Shown piece by piece: positions 1-14,588 of a DNA stretch of 64,000 nt. Origin of the DNA: Glandiceps talaboti (lineage: Eukaryota > Hemichordata > Enteropneusta > Spengelidae). Below the pieces are notes generated by a model. The model worked only from the letters and a program-made list of their open reading frames with translations, searched no databases and was not told the origin of the DNA. Positions within the stretch are counted from its first letter, which is position 1. Every line of letters starts with the position of its first letter. The stretch covers positions 17,481,592-17,545,591 of the forward strand of contig NC_135554.1 in the NCBI RefSeq assembly GCF_964340395.1, in the 5' to 3' direction. Position numbers and translations under genes: made by a program.

Positions 1-2920
1 TCGCTTATGCAATCTCATTATTGTACATATGTCTAACATTCTTTGACATATTACAAAAAAAAGACATTTTACGACACTTACTACAAATCTGATTTCTTAA
101 AACCAGAATTTTCAAATGTTGAAGTCATTTACAACTAAACATTTGGATTTCAACCAATCAATAAATGAAGTCAATTCTATGCCTTATCGTCTAGATGTGT
201 CAAAGATTTACAAAAAGATAACAAGAATTTGTCGACAAAAATGGAGGGAAAGAACTTGATACAGAGTAGAAACATGGCCGACATGCTGTGTTGACATAGT
301 AAACTCGTTGCTATCACTTAGTGCATACGTACGTTCAGAAATGATCAGTTGCTGGGAGGTCGCATTTGATAGTATCCAACCACATGTGGATGCAATCATT
401 CTCACACATTCTTCTCGTTTTTCATTCTACGTCCGACAGAAACACATGACACAAAATGGATAAATGTTATGGGCACCCTTGAATTGGTTCACTGTCAAAG
501 CTATCTTTGTAGTGATAGCGAGTATTTATCTTTCTCTATTCTCTTCACGATTACTCTTTCATTGGAAGCTTCCTCGGTACGTTCACACTAATTCATAATA
601 CAGAAAGCATGTTGTGCACAATTCTCCCATCGTGATTTGAATAAGGAGTATTATACTTTATTTTAATTTCTCACCAAACAGCGATTTGGGGAATAGTTTT
701 AATACCAGAATGTAGGAAAAGAAAAGACAAGCTACATTTCAATTGTTCAGTTTTCCGTCTAAAACTCACTCGAAAAATGAAACTGACCTCTTCACGATCC
801 AAAATAATGATTGCAATGCCATTTTATAAAATGTTTGTAAGATTCGACATTTTTAAAGCAAAATTTTGAATTGTAATGATATTTTGGGATATGTGCAACA
901 TTTTTTTGGTCTGGACGAAAGTCAGCAAAATCAAAAAGTTATGTCAGGACGAGTATTTTCTTCATTCATTTTTGGCGGGAATGTACTTGAGGGTTTTTTA
1001 AAACTACATTGCACAAACTGCAATGTCAACAGCAAACACACTCAAAGATATTAGGTTTAATGCAAACAATGTATAGTGTATCACTTGATTTGTTCCTAAA
1101 GATGTCGTCTAACATAAGTTCATTATTTTTAGTCGAGATTTGCATACCCACATTAACAAGATTTACAAAATTGAGAATCGTCATATTGAAAATTGTCGAA
1201 CGTGCTTTTGAAATAAACTAGCGTAATCACTTGAACAAATCAGTCCTTCACTGTAAAGACATCAAAAGCACGATCATGCGATTATCTGCCAAGAGTATAA
1301 CAACTAATTATACTTTTTTTATTTTCATAGGCTTTTTTGACTAGCCATCCATAGAAAGTATAATGACTGACTAGTTAACAAAAAAAGGTATGGAAATCTA
1401 AATTAACAAACGAGCAATTCTCAACGTTTCATTTGATTATTCGCTTTGGTGATGATTAACTTTTTTTGTTCTAGACTTAATCAAGGTAAGCTGATAACGA
1501 GTTCAGACGTTAACACATTCATGCCACCATAGTGAGATACATGTGAACACGCTTTCACGAAACATGACAAAAATCTATTCAAAGCATTGCGTTAAATTGG
1601 CGATCTACATCACGTCGATGGGGTTGAATTTGTTATTAATAAGCAGCGTGTCCGTGTTATATCATGATGAACTCGCCCGGGGGGAAATCTCGGGAGAAGA
1701 AAACCAAATATTCAATAAAAAATGAGCGACCCTTATAGGTCAGCTAAAGGAAATTGAAAAATTGCCTTGAAATGTAGCTCTTTCCCTTGTTGGTGTAGTA
1801 GTAATACGAGAATGAGATTTTCAATTTTTACTAAAAGCACTCACAACATTTGAATTCTGACATTTATGCCTTAAAAGGAAGTCTTCAATTTGGTTAAATT
1901 TTCCCGTCCAGTTTTCAATACTTTTAGTCCGTTGATAAAACGAACCAACGAAAAGTCAATGAATAATAAACGAAATAAAAAGTTTGGGACTCCATACTTT
2001 CCTTACCGTAAATATGTAAAAGCGGGATCGGCAGAAGAGCGGGTTGGTTCCTGAGAAAGCCGGACGGGCTTGGATCTATTCGAGTGGCTGCAGCGGTTCT
2101 CTCGCCTCTGTTGTGGTAAAATGCACTTCTTCCTTCGACTACGTCAAGTATGTCACTATTAGTTATTTTTTTCAAAAACCCTCTTGCAGTCGTTCCAGTC
2201 CGAATGTCGACAAATGCGTAGGTTACGGACTAAAAATCGACTAGGAACATTGAAGGTCGATTAATGATTGGATGACAGCCACGCCTACGATGAGATATGC
2301 GACGAATCCAACGAAAGGTTTTGACAATATGGTAATATATGAAAGTGTTCAGTGACGTCACAATCGTTTGTGTATGGCGTCGTCTGGAGTCCGACTATTC
2401 TTATTTTGCACATATCGACCAACTGCAGATAATTTGTCTATTTTCTATGCGTGTGGCCCAAACTTCTGAAATGATGATACATTTTCTTTACTTTGCTGAT
2501 TTAAGTGAATACATGAAACGTTGGGCTATATATATAACACGTAATTCCTCAATATGATATAATTCTACAAACCCGACAACAGTTCCCGTTAGGGTATTGT
2601 GGAATTTGATAAAGTGCTGTGAGTCTCTTTCTTAAACCATTACATAGATTGCGTCAATCGTGACTAATTTTGATGATATAGGGGAGACGAAACGTTAGCA
2701 TGTATTACTTATTTATTCATACTAAATATTTAATTATTAACATTATTTTATTTTACAACTCGAGTTAAACATATAGAAATAGTATTGCTTCTTGCGATTC
2801 ATCATTTTCGATGCATTATAAATCCTGTGTATTTACGCGAAATTTTTCCTTGTAACATTAGGTTGACCAATAAATCACACACACACTCATAAAGACGCAC
2901 ACACTTTTACGTTTAATAGC
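1..2920. other. No gene seen
   Basis: AT-rich unique-looking sequence. The short open frames have no recognisable composition or splice context. Only the isolated motif at 2670-2695 stands out. Confidence 0.6.
2670..2695 (+). repeat. TGATGA...GACGAAACG motif
   Basis: The plus strand reads TTGATGATATAGGGGAGACG, then AAACGTT, resembling the same dispersed retroelement-end signature. It is isolated, with no associated coding region. No helix II pairing is evident. Confidence 0.3.
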
Positions 2921-2926
2921 TACCCG

Positions 2927-3117
2927 CCTACCTACCTACCTACCTACCTACCTATACATACATACATACATACATACATACATACATACATACATACATA
3001 CATACATACATACATACATCCATCCATCCATCCATCCATCCATCCATACATACATACATACATACATACATACATACATACATACATACATACATACATA
3101 CATACATACATACACAT
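2927..3117. repeat. (CCTA)n-(CATA)n-(CATC)n-(CATA)n microsatellite
   Basis: A compound tetranucleotide block. A CATC segment of about 32 bp sits inside CATA, which itself follows CCTA; neighbouring motifs differ by one base. Confidence 0.97.
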
Positions 3118-3540
3118 ACGAAGCAATGTGTATTGTACAAAATACTGATATCTTCTTAATAAAGTGTTCAAATATCATCACGATCGCATCTAGACATCGC
3201 GTATACAACATATAGTTTTAGAAACATCAATATATGACATGCACCTTATTGATATCACGAGGACTTTACGATCAATACGGATCATCTTTTTATATCTCAT
3301 CAATGGTACAATCAATTGAGCATTTCTGCCGACTTTACCCTCCCTCATCATGACTGTCATTTGCTATTGTTCACTGAACAGTAATATTTGAACCAAAGCT
3401 CCAAATCACTCCATTCATATGCAGATACACGTACACTTATATTATATATACGTATTAGGTAGAAACTCATAGATACATACGTACAAACACATTAGAAGAC
3501 AAACAAGTCATACAAACACACATACAAAACGTGTATGTGC

Positions 3541-3923
<383 letters not shown>

Positions 3924-3929
3924 CGTTTT

Positions 3930-6900
3930 TCATGCTTGTTTTTCGTTATAGCCAAATTACATCGCTTGTGCCATTAATATTTCGGTAATGCATAAGCAAC
4001 AAATGATAGTCGCAACATTTACGCCATATGCATACCACACATCAGTACATAAACGTGAAATGGTACAATATGCTAAGAACTAAAATTGCTAATAAACATG
4101 CAAGACGTGTAGAAGGAGTGATCATTTCCAAAGACTTGAATCGAAAGGTCGTGCCAAGTCAATATTGAAGTGTCAATTCAAATCTACTTGTAATGACATT
4201 TTGCTGTTTAAAATAGCAAAGCAACCCCGCCCTAGAGACAGTCTAATCCACAAAGTCAAAATTAGTCTTCATCACCCTGATTACCTCTTATTCGTGGTAT
4301 TCATTTGTGAGTCTCATATAGATGAATTTATACATTATACTAGACCACAGGAAATTGCATTTGCCTAACAAACACAAGTGCACATTCTATTTTTGTAAAC
4401 ATTAGTCAAAGGGAGAACAATTAATTTTCTAACATTTGCCGACTTTAAGCTTTTAGTTATGTAAGGGAAATTTATGAGGCAAATGTATTACAGGACAAAA
4501 TATAAATGACCCGATATTTTTTAGGATATAAGTGGAAGGTAATCCAATACTCTGAGTTGTCAGATCAAACGTAAGTACATATCAAAGCGAATCTCAACTT
4601 GTTTGAACTGATGCTTTAGAAGACATTAGGGAGATTTTAAGAAGTTCAATATAAGTCTCTCTATGACGCAGAAAGTAGCGAAAATGACGACTTGAGCTGC
4701 CCTTAAAACCCAGTGGGTCGTTCTAAAGTACATGAAGATTTGTAATCTAATGTCTGAGATGACGAACAGAATGGTTGTAATAAAGAAGAACAACACGAGA
4801 GAGCCTAAGTCAACGATCCAAGTAAAAAAAAATAAATGATTTCTTTTGGCCGTGTTTATAGGAATTTATAGGTGTATAGATTCTTCAATATTGGCACTTT
4901 ACAATGTAATAACTATTCCGTCTAATATTCCCAAAGGCAGTAATTGCAGAGAAAATTAAACAAACAGCAGTTATAATGAATTGAATCCTAACTATTTCCC
5001 TACTTTTGTGATTTATCGCTTAAACGCCCCTGCTATGCTTGTGAGACCAAGCAAGTAATCGTATTTGTGTGATTTGAAATTGCGCAGTGGTGAGTGGGAC
5101 AAGTACAGACCTTGAAAACGTGATGACGTATTTGAAAAATCAGGTAGGTCATTGGTAAAGTTTACAATGAGGCTTATATGTCACAGTAATGTCTGAATAA
5201 TTAATCAACTTGTGCTTATCAAATATGGTAATATTTAATCTCTCAAGGTGAATTGGTGAAACCCTATTATCAATATTGCGTAATTTACTAACTGTATCGT
5301 GTAAGTCTTAAAAAACAGTGTATGCGACATAATACGCATACTCTGACAGTGTCTGTTTCGTCGAGATTTCTTCTCAACAACATGTCAATTTTTAAAAAAG
5401 ATATATTGAAAATGAAATCTGGATTATTTTGGCGCGTCTTCCTAAACGATCAGCATATCCATTGCCGACAGTATTTACATGTTGTACACCATCAAGGGAT
5501 ACTAATAGACTGAACAAAAATTGTTCTACAAAAAATCACAGCATTACAGGGTAACTTTTATATTCGATAAACAGTCTTGGTTTCGTGTAAAATAAAAATA
5601 CATACATTACTTAGTGTTAATTCACTTGCCATTAACATAAATGGTTGTGTTGGGCAGAGATTTCAATGCTGGATGTTTCGTCACTGTTGAATGAATGTAC
5701 CTAACAAATATTAACAGATGCAACTCCGTAATTATCAAGAAATTTATCTTTCAGCTTTCACTTTTGTTCGGATGTAAATTTGACGCATGTCTGCAGGCAC
5801 AGTAAATCTGCTTTGCCTCTCAAGGTGAATTGCTATTACGGTTACTTTTGCGTTATTCTAGTCTGTACTCAACTAATGTGAGATTCGCGATACGTTTCGT
5901 CTCTTCAGGTGTTGTCTATTAGGTCAAAGGTCAAACACCATCAACGCCCTCCTAGAGGTTGTGAAGCACTGACTACACTCGTGCGTAGAATACACGTATG
6001 CAGCGAAACATGTGCTGTGCATTTATGTAACATTCCATTCTCGTTCTCTATACTATGAATATATGAAGTTGACGGCAGGAACAATTTCCCGACCCTGTCC
6101 TTCCGACGTCAGTAGCATTTGACCATAAATTCAATTCGTAAACGAAGGTTATTCACGTCAATGGCTTGCCCGCTGGATTAAAATAATATATAGCTTGCTA
6201 TATGAGTCTGTTGTCGAGTTTTATTTGCGTCAAGTAGCGAATCAACGTTATGCTTGTTTAGGTATTTGGTTCCTCGACACATGTATCAAGTGTACACGTG
6301 TTATGTAACAATCAACAATTTCAAAATAATTAAAAATTAAGTTTTCAATATCAAATTCTATGAATGTGTTTAACAATTTATAGTTTAGTGTCACTTAACT
6401 CTAGCGCTATGGTTGGATACCGTATAGTTATTTGGAGAGAGTAAGTGGGTTTAACATGTCAACTTTCATCTTTGCCTGCATGAAGAGTGTACACGCGCTG
6501 GCTAAAATTATTAATAGTAAAACTCGGGTTGTTATACATTACAAAAATTAGCTGGCAAGCTAAACATTATTTGCCTGAAAGAATGTTTGACTAATCTAAT
6601 TTCTAGTGGAAATACATGAGGTGGGAACCGAGGCTATTTTCATATAGTAATACACAGGGAAACGAAGTGGTCTTGTTCCATTACGTTTCAACTCACTCAC
6701 ATAACCTATATTATGATAGCAGTATTGGGCAGATACAAAATCCTTGATAGAGTTAATGCATCATGGGCTCCATCAGAAACAGACAGATTATCATAAAACA
6801 TGCATGAAAATACAATAAATTTATTAAAGGTTTATAAAGTGTAAGTCTTTTTCAAATATTTGTAAGGTCGGGGTAGTTTAGAGAATAACATACGCATGTG

Positions 6901-8855
6901 TGCAGCGGCCTGTGAACCGTATCAATCAAATTCTCTTTTTTATTATGAACAGAGAGCAAACACGACGTATATAAACATTTCATACATAACAATGTTGAGT
7001 TAAATCAAAAGGAAGATAATTTTAGTTAGTGTCCACAGAGATAAATACATCTACTATATCAATAATACATGCGATTGCTGCGTTGATAAAGATTCTCTGA
7101 GAGGTTTCTTTTATTTTTAATATTAAGAGTAATGTACGATTTAGAGATTTCGCGGCTGACAGTCACGGATAGTTCTGCGAATACTGTAGTTTCCATAAAT
7201 TTGAATATCAAGACATCACACGTTCTCCAAGCTATATATATGGAGGTCATTCCGTTAACGTAGTAAAACTTTAATGGTCGGGTTCCTTCTTGACACTTCC
7301 AAGCAAACGTCATCAAAGTATAGCTATTTGTGTATTCCTGGGTCTCTAAAAGACGCCTGCATGTCCGCCTATACTCAAGTAGAAATCATTAAAACTTGTC
7401 CTGTTTACAAGCCAAAGTAAACCGACTTCCTGTAGTATTTGGAGGTAAAATGCACGGACCTCTTGGTGTTCTGATGGTAGGTGATACTTTTATTACTCTT
7501 GATTATCGCCAACCATAGTAATTGCTTGTTTTCACCCGCGAACATTAGTTAAAGGGGTACAGTCTGTAATATGTTATGCTTCTTATACATACTCTCGTTG
7601 TTCAGACCATTGAAACATATTTGAACCATGCCTAACAACTGGTAAAGCTCCCATCATTTATTATTATAATATAATATAAAATGAAATTTAATTTAGGGGG
7701 TACTCTTTAATTCGAGAAATATCAGTCTTGCTTACCATAAGTCTTAACCAATCTTACTATTGACGTTCAAGTCTGTATTGTCTGTTTACATGGTGTATAA
7801 TTACAGACTATAAAAAGTCAGTCATGTACAAAGATAGCATGGTAGCAATCTCTTGCTACATTTTACCTATTATGATACAATGTATTTAAAAATACTGCAA
7901 CTAGACACAGACACGTGAGCGTCAGTGTTTTGACGTTTGGCATTACTGTCTGCATGGTAGTACTTTATTTTATTTAGACAAAAGAAGAGAAATGAAACTG
8001 TATTGATCCAATCTTGCTATCTTAAAATGTCGTTTCTTATTGGTTCCTTCGTGGTTGTATCAAACAAAGCCGGTGAACGGTAACATGAAATGAGCTGTAT
8101 ACCTATGTTTTTACGGTATCCATGTATTTCAAAAGTATAAATGATTTAAACATCTCATCAAAACATATCTTATTTGATAATTATATCGTTATTAATTTAT
8201 GACAGAAACATATATATATGAACCGATATACATATACACCAATCGTTCAATTGCTATATCAACATTGTTGCATAAAAACATACAAAATAGTAACGCTTTT
8301 CACAGAACACAGAGATGGCGTATTTTGATACTTTTAATTCTAAGTTTCCTATCGAGGTAATTTGGTCAATTTGTGATTGGCATGCATGAAAACGTATGTT
8401 ATTGATGACTATAAAGCTATACAACAATTCAATTATGTCAGTATCAACAAACAATGTTCAACGACATCAAAGATTCCACCTACAGATTCCTATGATCTGC
8501 AGCATCGTTTACTACAAAATTTTGTTAATATAAAAATTTGTTTCCACGTGCAGTTAGATCGGTTCTTGTAGCCAAAGGGTACAACTTCTGGGAAAGTGTC
8601 AACTTGGTCGTTGGATTTGATAGGCGTTTGTCGCACTTTACTTCGCAATCCTTCAAATACATGAATTACACTAAGTTATGACATCTGCCTCGATTGCCTT
8701 CCTTGCCTTTCACCTATGCGATCGGTAGATAAATTACGATAAAGGTTTTGACCTCAACCTGGGCCTAGAGAAGTGTTAGTATCCACGCTCGTCTTTGATA
8801 AATCACTTCAATACAACAGTCACAGCTGCAGGGAAAGCGAACTGAAAAATACAGC
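3930..8855. other. No gene seen; unique AT-rich sequence
   Basis: No long or conserved frame, no RNA gene recognised. The only items noted are the retroelement motif and DR1 at 5892-5933. Confidence 0.55.
5892..5933 (-). repeat. CCTGAAGAGACGAAACGT motif beside a DR1 element
   Basis: The minus strand holds CCTGAAGAGACGAAACGT (5892-5909), the dispersed CTGA.GA...CGAAACGT signature of retroelement ends. Twelve bases away on plus is AGGTCAAAGGTCA (5921-5933), a perfect nuclear-receptor DR1. The DR1 may be part of the same repeat. Confidence 0.45.
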
Positions 8856-8859
8856 CTGG

Positions 8860-9160
8860 ACTTCCAGCTCGGATCTAAGTTTTATCCTATTTAGGCAATA
8901 TAAGTGCAAGGACTAGATTTATTCATCCATTAATTAGCTTGAAGATTTACAAATGAGGCATATTTCATAGGTTTGGGTTACTTCTGCTCGATCTAATGGA
9001 TTTATTTAATTGGCTCCCCCGGCGTAAGATTGTAACATCTGCCGCGAGGAGACGCGTGTCGGTGCGAATTAATAGTGACTTATGACGGCCATCATTTTAA
9101 CATTTACTTTCGTGCGTCATGCGAGTAATAAATATGTACTATTTTCCCTTTAAAAAAATA
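8860..9160. promoter_or_regulatory. Candidate conserved regulatory block (homeodomain-site rich)
   Basis: This non-repetitive stretch mixes AT-rich homeodomain-type sites (CCATTAATTAGC, TTTAATTGG, GAATTAATAG) with GC patches (gccgcgaggagacgcg). It differs from the surrounding satellite-rich desert and has no ORF. Its regulatory role is inference only. Confidence 0.2.
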
Positions 9161-12100
9161 AGTGTTGATCTTAATTATATATACTGGTTACTTGTTCTGA
9201 AAATAATTAAAATGTAAAGCAACAGATGCCACTGACCTCTAAAACTATATGTAGAAAAATGTATGTTTTCTAGAGTTTTCTAGAAAAGCTAATTCTTTGT
9301 TGTCATGTTTTTTGTTGTTGTAAGTGTACGAAGAGAAGATTCAAGCTAAAACACAGTTTATGTAAATGAAGCTGTCATTTGACTCGAAATACACGGCTGT
9401 CAGTTAATATCCTTTGTTTATGTATTTTATCCTTTTATTTCGCACAACGCATGCGCAATGTAGTCGGTGTATTAATTCCGTTAGTATTCATTAACAATAA
9501 CTTTAATTCGGTTAATATTCTAAAGAATGAATTATATTGACCATAATGCATGAACTTGCAATCCAGACTGAGCATGCTCAGACGCAAAGGACTATGGGAT
9601 TATCTGTGGTTATCATAATACCTAATCTGGAGCTACCGATAAAATAAACCTCACACAATGGTCAGGGTGACTATGAATTGATTGTTTGTGGTTACAAACA
9701 ATGTAAAATATTGTTTACAATGCTAATTGATTAGTATTTATTATCACATTGCCCCATGATGCAACATTCAACATGGTGTGTTTGCAAGTTCCCTATTAAC
9801 CCCTGTTTTTTTAAACAAATTGCGATTTTTAAAAGAGGTAAATTTAATATTCAAACTCAAGGAAATTATGATAAAATTTAATAAGAATGAGAAAGAAAAA
9901 TTGACTGGAATCTTAAAAAATTAACAAGTTGAACCCTTTACATTTAAACATTAATACCGAAAGGTATATTGAACAAAATCAATTGAATCTATCCTATAAA
10001 TGGTTAAGAAATTCATTGTGTGTGCCAAAGCAGGAAGTACGGTCTTTTTTTATACACCAAATAAACAAAGAGCGAAAATATTGACATGCATAATGGAAAT
10101 TGTAGACATGACACGTTGTGCATGTTTATGCAATTTGAGGTAAATAGGTCTGAACACACTCGTATACAATGAATATCTAATTATTAATCTCTCTAACGTA
10201 CTAAAATAAGTTTAACTCGAAGGACCATATACATTCATATGCTCAATAGACTTAACAACAACTTAAGCCAAACCAGTTGGTCCACTACATTACTCAAAAT
10301 CAAAACCTAATTATTTACGTGTTAAAAGTTTGCACGGTACATGGTGTATAATATGTATTTGACGAATAATTATTCAAATGGAATACGGAGCAGTAAGATA
10401 TTCCTCTCAATGAAAAATATGTAAGCAATTATATTATTCACTCTTACGATCAATTCTTGTCAATAAAGAAAATTCATATCTTTTTGTGATTTACGTAGCT
10501 ATCTATATGTTATATAAATGTTATTGAGTTATATTTATGAGTATTTCACGTTTGTCAATATGTGTACTTGGTAGAATTATATATCATAATGATGGCATGG
10601 CAATGTCATGTAATGTTAAGAACGTCATTTTGTCTTTCGATAAAAAGTAATCACAAGTTGTACGAATCGGGAATAAAATTGGCTTTGGGATTTCCTACAG
10701 ATATGCATTTTGTTCGTATAACTGCCCAGAATCATGTTGTATATCATATGAAAACACAACCAACACAAGTGTATGAAATATATATGTGACCTTTCTACTG
10801 TAGTGATGGCACACTGTGAACTTCTGCAGCTGTTCGCTGCTTGTTATTTCCGTGGGAACATTGACATTAATTAGGCAATCGGTAAGAAATCGCTTACTTG
10901 ACAACCATCAATCAAGTTAAAGATTAACAAAGATTAAATTTTAGGCAATAGGCAAATAATTATTCACTTTGTTTAGAAGCATCAATAACATTAAAGATTT
11001 ACAAGATAATTTTTTATAACAAGTCATGCCGACAATGTTCCATCAATTAATAATTATTCATACTGCAATATTCTATTAACGACAACCGAAATGCATTACA
11101 GCAACCCTTAGGCGTGATAACTTTTAGAGTGAGATCATGACACCATTATTGATCAGAAGTTAGATTTCAGTATACTTGGTAACATACTTCAAATGCAGTA
11201 AAGGACAGACGATAATAATTATAAAAAAGAAACTTATAGATGGGTATTCTGTTTTCGCAAAGCAGTGAAACACCTACTGCTGTAGTCAAGCACTGCTGTA
11301 ATTATATGAAACATTGTTAGCGTTTAATGACGAATTAAGGTATTTTGTATTCTATCTGCGTTCAATATAATATTAAACTATAAATTAGACCAAGAAATAT
11401 AATAATTATATCTTGACATTTAAATTATATTTAATTCGAAAGTAAGAAATCCGATAGCGAAGGTATTATATTTAATGAGTTGTAGTATTTGCCACGGGGT
11501 CTATGTAATAGTCAGCCCCATCTACCTTTCATTTTGATGCCGCCCACTTTGAAATGTTGTGTCAACTGTTTTGATTTCTTATCACCCTACATGTGTCCCT
11601 TGTAGACCAGACATCAATCCACCGCACTTTATGAATGATGTAGTGTTTTTGCGAATAATGTGTTTAACCTATTTATCATTTTAATACCATGCATGTGATA
11701 TATATTGAATCCACGTCTTATGTTTATTTTCTAAGGATCTGATAAGTAATTGGGATATAGACATCCACTGGTATATCGTCTTGACTTTATTCTCTTCATA
11801 ACCATTCCAACATTTCTCCTACGCTTAACATTGAGTAACAGATGTTGAGGATTTGCATAAGCACTAATGATTAAACGCGCGTCTAGATGTTTGTCCACAT
11901 AAATACAATCTCCAATGCCTGATATCACGTGCCATAGAGAAGAATCGTATCTTTGGTCTGATGTCGTTGTTTCCAAAATAGATGTGTTTGTTTTTTTAAA
12001 CACCTTTCGTACAAGTGATCAAACCCGTCGTACTTTTCAATGCGTGTGGTTCGTACGTAGACGAATCGGGTTGGTAATAATTTCAATGTGGCCCTTGTGT

Positions 12101-12870
12101 ATATATATACATGTATATCTTTTCATCTACCATTTGCATTATAAGTACACAACACGAGGTAGCATGGTTTATTTTTCTGTTGTTTTGCAAACGGAAATTG
12201 TTGACAAAATGTTGTGCAGTGAGCGTTACCTTGTTGGTGATGATGCTTAAAGGGTATAATCTGAAAATCAACTTGTATATTCTAATTAATTCCAGTCATC
12301 AACTTTACCAATATTGCTGTATCTATTGAAGTAAGATTTAACTTTCTGCTGAAATTTCAAATTTTCTTAGCTAAAATTAGGTACTAGGCACTTTCAACCC
12401 AAGCGAACCATGCAACTGATTTTCGGAGTAACTGTAGTTTTCATGCTGATCAGAAACGATTGATTAACCCTCCTACAAGTGTCACAGTAACCATGACGAC
12501 GGGATTATTTGTGGTTAAAAAGAAACACCACAAGGGTGTACAATAGTGATTGATTCATATGTATCATCATATTTCCCAAAATGCATCAGTACAGTCATGA
12601 TAATCAAGATGGTGGGTCTGCAAGTTTCTTACTCCGAACTAACGCTTGTGAATGCAAATATGATTGTCAACTCATTCTGCATACCTACAAACATCCCAAT
12701 GTACAATTGCAACTTGTTTTCTTGCCGCCTCTAAGAAATGAAATTTTGTCATTCTGTACAGTCATCTAGTGTACAATCTAACAATTAATATTTATTCAAG
12801 CTAATTATATTGATTTAGTTCAATGAGACAAGTCCAAGATTTACTTTAAAAAATCAGCAGTTATTTAAAG
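9161..12870. other. No gene seen; includes weakly related dispersed repeats
   Basis: Segments near 9650-9800 and 12470-12640 share gtggtta...attgatt... and ...atggtg.g(t)ttgcaagttc(c/t), suggesting an old dispersed repeat. The palindrome tgagcatgctca lies near 9570. No exon recognised. Confidence 0.4.
10850..11080. promoter_or_regulatory. Second homeodomain-site-rich unique block
   Basis: The unique sequence contains ATTAATTAGG, ATCAATCA, AATAATTATTCA (twice) and CAATTAATAATTATTC, and a repeated ttaaagatt(a/t)acaa(g/a)at motif. There is no coding frame. Its function is unproven. Confidence 0.18.
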
Positions 12871-12915
12871 AACCCGACGTTTCGGCTATACACGGACAGC
12901 CTGTTCCAAGGGCTT
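12871..12915 (-). repeat. Penelope-type / hammerhead-like motif relic
   Basis: The minus strand reads GGCTGTCCGTGTATAGCC followed by GAAACGTCGGG, a 4-bp stem with GAAAC as in hammerhead ribozymes of Penelope-like elements. The expected CTGANGA core is degraded (CTTGGAACA), so it is probably inactive. No reverse transcriptase is nearby. Confidence 0.45.
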
Positions 12916-14424
12916 GATGTAGAGTAAAAATACTGTACTGAACTAATGTTCAAAGTAAAACCAGTATATTCATAATTTCTTTCATATGCAAATTTATTGT
13001 AATGACACATTATCAAAATGTAGGATACTCATTGTGATCTTATTGTGTACTATTAATTTTAATCCCCAATTCATGACACAAACATTATAAATCTTTTAAT
13101 GTCAAGAATTTTCACGCTTTATTTCTTTCATTTCTGAACAAATTGTTCGTTAATCTGCGACATTTTGCCGCACATGATTTCAATTTTGGAGATGAGATTT
13201 CCAAGATTGAACGAGGCTGTTTCATTGATGTTATCAATTTGTTTTATAAGTTGTCATGTCACACAGCTATATATCTAAACGAATCACTCATTTCTGACAT
13301 TGTCCCAGCAAGGGTGCGGGGATGGGGTGTGTTAATGATAACTTCAGTTTACCAACACAAATTATACTTGTTGTTTTGGGAACGGTTCTACTTAAACAGT
13401 ATATATGTTTTCGTCCTCTTGTTCCTTGCTTTATCAAAGTTCTTTCGTCTCGCCGGATGTTCCAAATTTCGCAAATCGTCCGCTGACGTGACTTTTTATG
13501 TTTCATAATTATCTCTATCTACTGCATCTATTTTGATTTGATATTCAAGGAAAAACGTATAAGGAAGGTGCAAGTATGTTTCTAGAGTTGAACAGTGCCA
13601 ATTTAGATTAAAGATACTCCAAAATGTTCATTCACATATTTTGGCGGGAAAATAATTCACGTTGAGGGAATTGTGCAAAATGTCAAACGACTAAGCAATC
13701 TCGCTGTGACTTTAACATCATTTACATGTACAGTGACTATCTTTCATCCGTTCAACACAATCGTTAAATCTGTTTCGCGAGAATGGTGTAAAATATCTAC
13801 AGGAAGTTACTGTTTTCCAAACCTATCAAGCGATGTAACGAGATATTTTCCGCATCATGTCGCATGTACACTAACAAGTCATAAGCAGCTTCTAGCATCC
13901 TGTTTTTTGATCTTTACAAATGTAAGGCAAAATAGAAAAATATGTTTGTTACAGATAACATGACTTCAGAAAATAGGGTAGGTAGGCCGGTATTTTATTT
14001 TATTTTTAAAAATTAGTTCGACCCCAAGATAAGGTACTCGTCGACCACAATACTACCGTGAGAGTTTGATGAGGTGTAAAAGAATTAAATGAATATAATT
14101 ATAAGTTAAGTAGATGAACACGTTATGCAGACTGTACTGTTATAGTCTAAAATGTTTCTGGTTTCTCTCTGGAATACGATGTTTTAAAAAGTGACCACAG
14201 ATGAGGCAAGGGCATAAAGGTGTACATGAAAATAGAAGTAAATTGTTACCCGTTTTCCATTTTGAATGCAAAAAAAATGTTTAGGGTTGGGGGTTTAACC
14301 TAGGCTTGGTCGAGTTATCGGAAACACACTATTTTGTATGGCCTAATATCCTGTTCGAATTTTTATTCTCTTTATGCAAAACCCAAAGCAATAAGGAGTC
14401 ATGGCAACCGAAATGTTGCATGAC
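12916..14424. other. No gene seen
   Basis: Unique AT-rich sequence. The 121-codon open frame at 13143-13508 lacks recognisable domains, splice support or a coherent start context. Confidence 0.5.
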
Positions 14425-14427
14425 GCT

Positions 14428-14467
14428 ATTATTGTTGTTGTTATTGTTGTTGCTTTGTTATTGTTGG

Positions 14468-14498
<31 letters not shown>

Positions 14499-14536
14499 GC
14501 TGCTGCTGCTGTTGATGATGATGATGATGATGATGA

Positions 14537-14585
<49 letters not shown>

Positions 14586-14588
14586 GAT
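14428..14588. repeat. Trinucleotide block (GTT)n-(GCT)n-(GAT)n-(GTT)n
   Basis: Related trinucleotides are arranged with GCT and GAT blocks inside GTT. Frames read poly-Leu, poly-Gln or poly-His artefacts. Confidence 0.97.

Noticed and set aside
2944-3211. MYVCMYVC-type open frames (also at 16.3, 31.0 and 48.2 kb)
   Set aside because: Direct translations of CATA/GTAT microsatellites with no unique sequence or splice context.
13143-13508. 121-codon open frame
   Set aside because: No recognisable domain, no supporting splice partners, composition typical of AT-rich non-coding DNA.
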